Source of the DNA: Axinella damicornis
Lineage: Eukaryota > Porifera > Demospongiae > Axinellida > Axinellidae
Length of the DNA stretch: 64,000 bases
Direction of reading: 5' to 3'
Assembly (NCBI GenBank): GCA_963931865.1
Contig: OZ007509.1
Coordinates: 19,126,227 to 19,190,226 of the forward strand
The notes beneath the pieces were generated by a model. The model saw nothing but the letters and a program-made list of their open reading frames with translations, did not search any database and was not told the origin of the DNA. Of this stretch, positions 45,801-57,800 are shown piece after piece. Position 1 is the first letter of the stretch. Every line of letters begins with the position of its first letter. A program made the position numbers and the translations under genes.

Positions 45801-48800
45801 AGCCCGCATTTCTAATTGCGCGCGACGGCGGCCGCATCTGACTGGGCGTGGCTAACCAGAATCCACAGTCCGCGAAACTTATTTCCGCGAAATTGGCCAA
45901 TCCGCGAAAATGTTGTCCCTCTAAAATTTGGCGCTATACGGTAGCCTTCATGTCACACTGTCCTTCCATGAAGTCGCTGACACAAGCTTGTATAGCTTAG
46001 CCAGTGATGACAGCCTACTTTTTGCCATTCTATGCTATCCCTACATCTCGACATTTTTTACACTTATTATTTTAGCATCAGACACATGCTATAGCTGACG
46101 TTTGCCATCTATTGTTGCTCTGTATTGACAGTTCATTCCAATTATCACACATCACATGAGTACCATGATAGCTACATATATAGGGAAGATCAGAAATTAT
46201 TTAGAGTGCTCTCAAGTAGCCTCTTTGCCAGTCGGTGGCAGGGCCCACAGGGATCCACTGCCCGCCAGTCGGCGGCAGGGCCCACACGCAGTGTGCAGCA
46301 GGAACATCGACAGAGCGAGGAGAGAGGCCCGCGAGAGCAGCGTCAGTGCGACAGCGGACCAGAGTTGCTCGGATAGAGCGACAGCTGCTGAGCAAGAGAG
46401 AGGGAATGCGAGAACTACCGAAAGAGCGTGAGTCGCGGAAAGAGCGACGTGGCTGCCAAGGAGAGCGAAGGTAGCGAGACCGAAACCGACTGTGCCAAGA
46501 AGGCATGAGCTGCCGAGAGAGCGAGGGTCGTCAGGAGCGGAGGGTCACCGCAAGAGTGCGCGAGGTTGCTGAGCGAGACGAGGGTCGCTGAGGAGCAAAA
46601 GTCGCCAGGGGAAGTGGTTCAAGAAAGCGCAGAGGGCTTGTGTCGCCGTACGTTTGTGTTGCTGTGTGTTTGTCGGCTGGAAGGGCATGTGTCGCCGTGT
46701 GTGCGTGTGTGTGCACAATTGGAGGTTGCTCTATAGGAAGCTCGGGAGGAGCTCGAAGCCCATCACAGCAAAACCAGTTTTGCTGCAGGAGAAGGGGGGT
46801 GGAGTGTGGAGGACTCGAACTGTTAATTAACGTGAATTAGTGTTTATCCAACTCTGGAGGTAGCCTCTTGGTGCGCAAGGTGAATTCTTTTGTGTATTGT
46901 AGTCTTGTCCTTACCTTTGTTGTTGTTCTGCATGAATGGTCTTTTGTTGTTGCTCTGCATTTAAGTACCGCTTTGGTTTGTATGTAGGGAGATTCTGGTT
47001 TTTGGAGATTGTAAGATTCGGTTGTTTCAGTTATTACTCTTCGGCTGTGAGTTCAAGGACAAGTTACCGCTCAGGTCCTTTACAGAGATGCCGCACAGGG
47101 TAAGTATTCTATATGAATACAAGTAAATGTAACAGGATGTAGGGATACCAGAACAAGGTAGGGATGATCACACAAAACAGTGAAGTATACAACCCCCCTA
47201 CAGAGATCTTTTTCCATATACGTGTATAATGAAGAAAGATATGTACGTTGAACGTTAACTATTGAACAAGGCTGATTTGGAACCACTTCGGCTCTGTAAT
47301 TCTGTGTGTTCATTGGGCGAGCGTAGCGAGCCCCCAGTAGTGAGCAATGCACACAGCACAAGTGTAACGTCGTCGGTGCCATGGGCATTTCCGGGATGAA
47401 GTGTAATGTCGTCGGTGCCATGGGCATTTCCGGGATGGGTGGGGTCGAACATGAGACATTGAGCGCATGCATCATTTGGCTGACAAGACCAAAGCGTTTC
47501 TTCAAAGCTGAATAAGAATGGATAGAACAAACGACTCAGAGGTTCAAGCTACAGCCAGAGAAACAGTACAAGACAGGGAGGCAAGGCTGGCTCAACGAAG
47601 ACAACGAGATAGAGCCACGAGAGAGCAAGAAACAGCTGAACAGAGGGAGGCTAGGTTGGCGAGTCAGAGAGAACACACTAGAGCTTCTAGGGCACATCAG
47701 AGACAAGAGTCTAGACATGTACAAGTGGATGCCAACAGATCAATTCTCAGTACTAGCGTTATGCAGAAAACAGTAGCTCTCAGGCAGCTAAAAACCTTCC
47801 GGACTTTGGCAAATAGCTTAGTAATATATGGTCATAAACGGGGTGTGGTGTCTCACGTGAGCAAGGGGCGTGGCCAAAATGGAAGCCACATAAAAACACT
47901 TGGATTGTAGGTTCTCTTGGTCCAGGTTGGGTCTTGATATCTCTTTCAGTTGCTGAGATATAGGCTAACAAACATCGATCAAAATCTGGTCAAATTTTGG
48001 TGTACCCAGTCCCTTAACTACGCTGTGAAAGCGTCTGTAGCCAGTAGTTATATGAAAGTTAATTCACTGCTCCCTAGAAAATGGCTTCAAGAACGGCAAG
48101 TGTTATAAATTGCAAGCTTGAGTCAACCTACTGCTTAAGGAAGGGTCAATTGTTTGATATCTATTATTGTCACTTCATGCAGGACTGTGTGATCAATCGT
48201 ACGATTTCGAGTGTCGACTTCAAGAACCTATAGCTCCGTAGCAACATATAGGAAACATAATATACCAATCTTGGAATGTGGGCAGACTTGGGTGGGGCTG
48301 ACCTCTAACTATGATGCCACACCCCCGCAATCTGATGCTTGGGCACTGTAGTAGTAATAAGTGTTGGCTGAACACCAATTACTTGCTAGTCTACCTAGTT
48401 GTGAGTCACTATTAATTGAGGGTATTCTATTTTGGGGTGTCTCGAGATCTAATCGCTGGACTGGATTTCCTGAACGTGGGACTGGCACATGCGACTGGAA
48501 TGTGGGACTGGAACGTGGGAACTCCATGGCTAAACTGCTGCAAAAATGCCTCATTCAGGGTCGGACAGAAGCTAGGCACTCGGTTACTTCGCTCCACAGC
48601 CTGTTGAAGCATCTTTCCTGTACAGGTCAACGGTTACATGAATATTTAATGAGCTTTAACAACGGTGGCTATGACGGACCCCAGGTGGGCATGAAGCAAG
48701 CCTTGAGCATCCATGAGCTGTACTCACTGTTTTCCATTGGGGCCACGTGCATTTGCTGGGAAAGTACCTTTGCCAAGCTTTCAATTGAGCTCTAATCAGA

Positions 48801-51800
48801 AATCCTAAATAAGAGATAAATTATTTGGGGCAAAAATCAAACTCTAGCCTTTGTGTTAAAGCATAGGAACAGAGAAGGAATATTCCCCTCTCATCTATGA
48901 CTATGGCTGAAGCTCACTGTCGAAGCTTATTAAATATGCACGTGACCTTTGACCTGTACAAACTTGAGCTTCAATAGTGGCGGGCAAGCAATGATACGCG
49001 CGCGTGATGTGGTTCGAGTTCCGAATCACCGCTCTCGAGCGCTTCAGCAGCAGCCATCCAAGATGCTGTGCCACCTTTCTTCTTCCAAGGCTGTTGGGCA
49101 TCCATTGACAGCGTGTCTAGTTGAGCGCTACGTTATACGTACTTCGTACCGTGACAACGCCAGCTGCAAATCTCGGCGAAATACAGCACTGTTTTTTCTG
49201 TACATCTCAAAAATCAGCTGAACGTATTTAGCTAAATTGTTCTTCGCAGGCAGCTCTTCCATTGGTTACTCGAGGGGGCTACGTTGTCATATGGCGTCGA
49301 ACGAACGTCTCATCGTGGTTTCTCCCCTGCAAAATGTACAAAAACAGGAAAATTGACCTCGCGATAACACTGTTAACTCCGTATCCGGCTAGTTCGAAAG
49401 TGTACTTACATTAACTCAACGTAGCCCCCTCCAGACTGGGCCTGTCTTGATCCTGAGAAAGAACAGTAGCAGTAGCTTGCGTGCAATGAAACTGAGACGT
49501 ACAGAAAAATTATTTAATTCCATCAATACTGAATAATTCGCTGTCTCCGTTGTTTGCTGCTCAGAACATCCTGGCTTGGTACAGAAGTAGCACTTACCAT
49601 GAAGTGTTTGATTACCACATTTGGTTTCCATTCATGGCAGGACTTGCAGGTTACAACATATTTTAGATGACATAATTATTAATTCCAAAATCACTTGCCC
49701 GCCACCTTAACGAAATAAGTTATATAGGAATACAAGCTGGTAACTAACTGGTCGCACTCGATCGTGGTTTAGGGTTAGGGTTACGTCATTGCTGTTATGT
49801 CATTTGTGTCGAGGATCAAATTGCCATATTTAAATTCGCCAAATTAAAAAATACGGCGTTTTGACATACCGTATAGCGGGAAAATTTGGCGGGCATTAAA
49901 TTTGGCAATTTCAGCCAAAACGCCGTATTTTTTCATTTGGCGAATTTTAAATTTGGCAATTCGATGCTCGGCACAAATGACGTAACGGCAATGACGTAAG
50001 CCTCAGCGCGAGGCGCGAGGCGCTCAGTGTGAACTGTACATGTATCGTTAGTTGCCAGCTAGCCATGGAGACCTTCGAAGTACGTAGAGAGATGTGTCAG
50101 AGGCCATCACGTTTTCCATACGGTTTGAAGCCCCACCGTCCAAAGCGCCGACAGGATTGCACTGTGGCGCGGCGGTGGAGCACTCGAGCGCAATCGCCAC
50201 GTCCCTCACACTCGCGTTAATGGCTTGTGATGTAGTTCCTTCCCGGAGAGAGAGGAATCCCCGATGTCGTGTTCTCTTGGGAGTATACAGCAGCTGAGTC
50301 TTTTCTGAAATACTGGTAGCTACAGCGCTACCGTACGTACGTATGTGCATTACTAATGTGCGCGCGCATACCCGAGTGGCCGGCCGGCTGGAGTGGGGTT
50401 TAATATTGGCGGAATTTAATTTGGCGATTTTTTCCTGCACCGCCAAATCGCCAAATTAAACCCCCCGCCAAATTTTCCCGCTATACGGTACTTATAGAGT
50501 TGCCATACATTTACTCCCATAGAAAAGCGTGCAATTTTTCCCAAAATTGCACGGTTATTGGAGCCCGAGGGCTGTCAGAAATTGCACGGTTATGAAGTGG
50601 CCGCGGCGTGCGCTAACCAATCAGGTCAAGCTCTGCCCTAGTAACGAGCGTCCGCATCATGGCTACGCCTCGTTTTCATTAGCAACAGCTGATGTACTGT
50701 GTGAATGCTCACGTTGTTCAAGCTTTCTGTACCTGAGCTGAAGAAACGCTGTGAGAACCGAACGATTGCGTGGCGAAAGTGTTGTCACAGAAACGGTGGC
50801 GCTAGTCATTGTGCCATACTAGCGCTGCAGCCGTATTGTTCGTGGCTGTTATGCGCACACAGGCTCTGTGCTGCTGTTATGGGACCTTGGGTGTCAGTTG
50901 CAACACAGCGCTTCTGTCTTAATGCTTCACTACACAACAGGTCAGTACTCTGGGCAAATAAGATAAGCAGTACTAGTAGCGTGTAGTTCGCTCGCGCTCG
51001 AGCGCTTTTGTGGCTGGGGCGTGGCTTTAATCGCTCAAACCGCTTCCTTTCGACCATGCCATGCCTGGAAGTACATGTATATGATTAGTATATAATCACA
51101 TGTATTCTCGTGCCATTTGGGAATAATTGCACTCACAACAGCCAAGTAATTGCACTCGCTATCGCTCGTGCAATTACTTGCCTGTTGCTCGTGCAATTAT
51201 TCCCAAATTGTACTCGAAACCCATGTGATTACAAAATCGCCAAATTTAATGCCCAACAAATTTTTCCCGCTAGACAGTATGTGGGGTAGGGCAAAAGTTG
51301 GTTAAATTCAGTAGCTAGGTTACTGTAGCCACACGCAGCTCACTTATAAGTGCATATTCGCTGGTTCGATTCTTGTCCCAAGCTACTCATTAATAAGCGC
51401 TGAAGTCTTCTTCCAGAAACCGTTCTGCCATTTTTGATCCTAAGGAGTAATTCCTAATGAAGCACACTTCCTATTTGAGGAATAGGTGCATATTAAATGA
51501 CCTATACTGACATAGCTACAAAAACGCTAAGCAGGTTTCATCAGCAGTTACGTATGCGCATGCATTGACCAATTAAAGCTGCCCAAAAGTAGACTATGCA
51601 TGTAACTTCCTCGTATGCTAATATTCATGTGCATTCAAACGCTCCATGTTCTGTGCAAGCACTTGCTCATGCTTGTCCCACAATGTCCTACATTCGTCTA
51701 TTATATATTATGACAGTTGTACATGCGGAGGTCACTGTGGAACTCATCCAATCAGGTACATACACATACACCACTCACATCCGTCAAATTGTCTACTGAC

Positions 51801-54800
51801 GATAAGTCTGGCCACGTTCCCACCATGTTTGAGAATGGTGACTGCATCTGAGTGCAGCAAGCCCTCTGTTGAGTTCCCATTGATCCCTAGCAGTTTGTCA
51901 CCCACCTGCAACACAGATAAGGTCAACCTTCAGCCTACTAACCCTCAGTAATCTAATAACCTAACACAGTAGACCTTCACTAAACAGAATTCCATGCTTA
52001 CTCTGAGTCGACTGTCCCTGTCAGCTGCTCCGCCCTTTCGTATCATCAGTACGCACAGAGGAGAATTGTACTCGGCACCCCCACGGATACTGAACCCAAA
52101 GCCCCGGTCATCAAGATGAATGTCAATCTGGTGGATCTCTCCATTGACACTGCGACTGTCCATGTGTGATGGTGAGAAAGGTACATATTGACTTCTCTCA
52201 CACACACACACCATTCACACTCATTTGTATGTGACACCTAGGCCTTGTGTCACTGCAGCTGTGACAAATAATCAAACAAGAAGTGCCCAGTAGAGTACTT
52301 ACCCATGCGCTGTTTGCAGCAACGTTCAGTGCACAGACTAGTGTTTATGAGTATTGAATAGAAGACATGCAGTTGGCCTACCGTAAACCATATTGAAAGC
52401 AGAGGTGTGGTTTTGTTCGACAAAGAGCTAGTGAAAACCTTGCTTTTCACAGCTCAGCAATGTACATGTACCTAAAATGTAAGTGTATGTTTGTAGCTAG
52501 TACTTGGTGGTGGTATGTATGCTGACTCAATGTATATATATCCTCATTTCAATAATACCGTAAGCGCTCTAAATTTGCGTCAGTCCAGTTCAGTCTGTTG
52601 ACAGTCCAGAAGTGGTTTTCAAAAAATCGATTTGATTGGTCAAAATAATCACATGATAATGATGTCATCATTATAACAGCTGGCGCTGCTGCGTGCATGC
52701 GGCTACGAACCAACTCGAGCACTAGCTCTGTCAACAGCGTCAACTGCCAACACTACTGTGGAACTCTGTCAACTCCCTCAACTCTTATAATTTACAGCCA
52801 CCCTCTATGGTCAGCTCTGTCAACTAGCTGTGTCACTTATTTTCAACTCAGTAAGAGGGCATTTCTAAACTATTATGTGTACGCTTAGCGTCATGTTGAC
52901 GTTAAAGTCAACCCCCTCCCCCCTCCCCCCTGACGTCAAGTTATCTATACTATTACACTGGCTTGAGTTGCACTGCAATAGCGTAAGGCGACCAGGAAAC
53001 TGGTGTGACAGGTTTGGCGGTTAGAATGACCACACAAACAATCATACAATGACAACAATAACTAGCCTCGTTCCCAGGCCCCACCCAGCTTTCGTCACTT
53101 GCAGTATGGAAAATGCGCATTTCAGTACTGCAAGCGACGAAAAGCTGCAGGGTGGGGCCTGGGAACGAGGCTAAGCAATAACTATAATAGGTGGTTGTAT
53201 GCCAACAAACTACACACTGCGAGGCATATATCTCTTTGCACGCGGCGGGCCGCTAAAGTGGCCCTACAGCGATTTTGAACGGTTAGCTTTTAAACACCTG
53301 TACGCGTTAGCAAATGTCAGTACGGCGATTTGGTGTAGTGAGTAGGCGTGCGCATGATAATACGAACATCATTTTGGTTTTTCTAGGATAACGGCCAACG
53401 AAGATAGCGCTACAACCCCTCAAACCAAGCATGCAGATAGAATGACACTGCCTAGGCAGTTCACAAAAACACTCACAAACGTAACTTACCTTAGAGTACG
53501 CGGGAGTCGATGAACAAGTTGCGGAGAAAAGTCCGATTTCGTCGTCATCTTCTTTCTTTCTCATAACAAAACTTTGCCCAAGGATAAGGTAAGTCCGGGT
53601 AATTTCGGTCACCGGGTATTTCCGGTCACTTAGGCAGATACGCGCAAAGGACGCAAGGTCTCGATTTTGCCGACAGATGTGTTATAGCTGAGTGTTGCCT
53701 CTATCTGCACAGCACCATAGTTTTGGCTGAAAACGTACCTCTTAGAATAGAGAAGCCCTTCTCTACTAAGTGACCGGAAATAAACCGTGACCGAAATTAC
53801 CCCGACTTACCTTAGCTTACCAACTAAACCACTTCTTGAGCTAATTTACGTACAGGACAACACCGCTATCGCCGAAGTACTCGCCATGACCACTTTTGTC
53901 TGCAAACTGGCAAGACCAGCAGTTATAGCTAGCTACGTTCCGATGGCATTCTAGCACGACGCCATTTTGAGGCAATGAGGTCAACGGCGTGTTGAAAGGT
54001 TGAAAGGTTGATGCATATAAGCCGGTGAGGCATAGCAATTTATATACACTACAATATAGGTACGTACTGTACTGCGCAAAGGGGAGACAAAAATGGGACT
54101 AGGGTACTATAAAAAGTGGTTGGCAAGTACAAAAATATCTGTGCCCTCACTAGCTAGTAACTCAACAATCAACTCCGAACTGGCAAGGGGAGAGTGGCAG
54201 GCGATGAAGTGTTCAAAATTTCTGCAGTCTGGTTGTCACAGAGTGGGCAGGGTTTTGTGCCAAAATTAGGTCTGGTGAGAGTGCGGTATAGAGATTGAAG
54301 GGCAACTGTGCCTCGTGGGCCATGATCTAGGGCCATATCCCATAACTTGGGCCAGGTTGTTCGGTTGGCGATTGCTGCTGGGGCTGTGCTCTGGTGCTTG
54401 GCTGCTTCTTTAAGGGATGCCTTCCAGTCAGCCTCCATGATCAGCTTCTGCTGCAGCTGGTCCTCACTTTTTTCCAGAACCCCATCAGTCATGCCGTGGC
54501 AATCAAGCTTGTTTTCCAGTGATTGACATTCTTGAATGAGTCTGAGGGATTGCCGGTCAGAAGCAGCTAGGGATGTGTAAAAGCGACAGCCCATTGATTC
54601 ACCACCAGAACAAACCTTGAGAAGGAGGCTCAGTTTCTTAGTTAAAATTCTAGCTGAAACAGATGGCCATTTGAGGGTGATTCTGGTGGACAGGGTGGAG
54701 TGGAACTTGGTGAGTTTCAGGATTCTTCTTCCAATTTCTCCCTGGAAGGCTTCCAGGCGGTCCAGTTGAGAGTCGGTTAAAATCCAATTCTCACATCCAT

Positions 54801-57800
54801 ACAGTAGGATGGGGACAACACATGTCTCGTAGATGGCTTTACCGGAAATTGGGTTCAGCTTTCCTTGAAAGGCTCCCATTGCTCCATAAGAAAAAAAGGC
54901 TCTTCTTGCCTTCTTGATGGCCTCATCAACTCCTTTGGTGGTTGAGAGGTCCCACGACCACCAGTAGCCAAGACATTTCACAGAGTCCTGTGGGAAGAGT
55001 GGTTGGTCACCGAGGGTGCAGACGGGTAATTGTGAGGCTGGTTTGGTGGACGAAGTGATCAGGACTTCACACTTGGCTGGATTTAACACCAACGCATTCT
55101 CCTTTGCAAAGTTCTGTACCATATGAACTTGCTGGTTTAGTGAGGACACGCTGCTTGTGATGGTGCGTATGTCGTCAGCATGGGCATAAGCGCCAGCATA
55201 GATGCCCGAGATGGAAGGACCAAGTTTGTTCTGTTCGAGGTCTCTTAGCAGTGGGTCCATGACGAGGAGGAATAGGACTGGTGACAGAACAGATCCCTGA
55301 AGTACTCCTCGCTCGATGGCAAATTCAGCAGATAGTTGACCATCAACCCTCACTCTGCACTTGGGTTGGTTGTACCAAGCTTTGATCAGCCTCCATGTTT
55401 TCCCATTGATGCCAGCATCGTACAGACGCTTTAGAAGAATTGGATATTCCACTGAATCAAAGGCCTTTTGGAGGTCATAGAAGCACAGATATATCTTTTC
55501 TCCTTGTTGAGCAAATTGCGAGATGGCCTCTTGGGTGGAGAAAATGGCCTCTGTGCATGAGACTCTCTTCTGATAACCAGTTTGATTGAGGTGGGGTAAC
55601 CCCTTCTCCATCAGTATGTCTCGGAGACGATCAAGGATCAATAGTTCAAGCACCTTGGCAAGCACTGGTGTCAGGGTGATCCCACGATAGCTGTTAGTAT
55701 CCAGTGGGTCCCTCCCATTTCCTTTGTAGATGGGAGTCACGATTCCCATCTTCAGTGCATCAGGCACACTTTCCAGCTCTACAATGGCATTGGAGATTTG
55801 CTGGACCCAGATTCTTATGGCTTCGCCACCATACTTGAGATGCTCTGGTTGGAGCATGTCATGACCTGCAGCCTTGCCAGATTTTAGCCTTCTCAAGGCA
55901 TTGTCAACTTCTTCAGCGGTAAAAGGGGTGTCGAGAACCATATCCTCGTTTTCTGGGGACCTTTGAAGAAGTCCTTCCACCTGTTCCCTCAGGCCAGTGA
56001 GGATGGGAAAGTCCTCCTCCTTGGATCTGCTCAGTTCTCGGAAGTGCTGCTCCCAGGTGGTCATGATGGTGTTGGTATCGGAGGTGGCAGCTTGATTTAC
56101 CCTCAATGTAGTTGCCTGTCGCTTCCCCTTGGAGGTCTTGTAACAATTTCGGCTTCTCTGCTTAAACCTTCGGTCAAACGACTGTATTCTCTTCCTCTCT
56201 GTGTTTGCAATACAGATGTTCATCCTTTTCTTGAACTCAGTTCGAGTTTTGAGTTTTTCCTGATACAGCTGATACAGTACCATTTTCTTCGGGGGGTTAC
56301 ACAGGGGGAGTACATTGTGAGCGCGCGTTCGCCAATTGCGCATGTGCAATCCAAAATGAAAGCGCATTTTGTGTTCTTTTTGCTTGTGATGGCTGCGTTT
56401 GGTACGAATCCTTGTGAATCCGTCGTCTGGTGGTTCCTACCGCTATGAGTAATTTCCACCAACCTGTTCTTGTCAAGATCTCTGCCATCATGGAGGAGTG
56501 GCTTTCTTTTCATGACGTACAGTGCAGAACGTCTGACTAGAACTGTGAGGCTAGAGTTTTGAACGTACTTGGAGCCATTGCAAGCACATGACATACTGGA
56601 AGCGATCCGCGCTGGGGTTGGTTTGGGTCTGGGGCCGAGACTAATGACCTACATGACTGCCATCCAGCTCTCTGATCTGATGAAGGGTGAGCCCCACCCC
56701 CATGTCCGCCCCGCAAAGACAACACTAAACATTCATCACAACAAAATACATGGAATAATATAAACAGAATGAAGCATCAAAGCCTGCTCAGTGCCCAGTG
56801 GAAGGTCCACGTCCATCAAGAGAGACTGTTGCAGCTTTGCTTTGTTGACATTGCCCGTAGTCTCAGGCTCGAGCCTAGGAACGAGGCTATTAAACATGGC
56901 AACACAACATCTTAAAATATGGCAACACAACATCTTAAAATCTGACATCAGGGCATACATCCAGCCCCCGTACCCTTACGGTGACATTGCACGTACCATG
57001 ACTAAGAAGTTACACATTTCATGCGCTTGAAAAAGTGCACAAACTAGAGGCAAAAATTTTCTCTGAAAAAATTTAAAAGGATTTAGTGATGGCCTGTCAC
57101 ATTCGGAATTATTCCACCTCTCGAAAAAGCTAAGAAACAAGGAGAAATGCCATTAACCAGGCTCAGTCCCATCCCTAGTCTCGTGCCCAGACCACACCCC
57201 CCGAGGGGAGAGACGGTCTGGTGAACGAAGTCGAATTTCTTGGGCTTGAAGCATACTACGGAATGCATAATCATTGTATAATCCCGTGGTGTTAAGTGCC
57301 TGCGAAAGCGTCTGCTTAAGGCTCCCGTGTCAACCAAGCGCGATCATGGCTACTCATATCTGGAGAGAAGATGTACTAACCTTTTGCCGCTCACCCATGG
57401 CCCATAGAAGATCTTTGAAGCATCCTTCGCCGTCATGGAATCTGCTTCCCGTTCGTTTGGCAGTCCTTTCAGGCACTTTACTGGGGTCAAATGCGAAGAA
57501 CGGCCCCTTAGGGGGCTAGGGCTAGCATTAGCTTGCACCTAGAGGGCCCTTCGTTGTACTTGATCCCTTTGCTGACCTCGCTTCCAAAGCTCAGTCTCAA
57601 CTTGATCCCATAAGTGATGTCACAGGGCTCACAACTAGCACAATCGAGCGCAAAGGTCTTCAGAAGTTGTCGCCACGACGTAGCGTTGCCTTACACAGTC
57701 AGCGCTAAGGGCAAACTGGCATGGGAAAGGCTCTTGGCTGTTGTCTTCTCCAGCTTATGAGTATTCAAAGCGATTACTACGTAATTATTAACAATCTCGC

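Larger units (their letters stand above)
43575..51778. other. 8.2-kb intron 7 of gene D
   Basis: No host exon recognised. It holds the elements at 44854, 45337, 48975, 49868 and 51117, the Helitron-like fragment at 47518, and copies of a CATAAAACAGTTCAGTATACA repeat. A GC-rich block at 46225-46640 has GAGAGCGAGG-type repetition. The segment 51281-51778 matches gene C intron 34176-34673. Confidence 0.7.
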
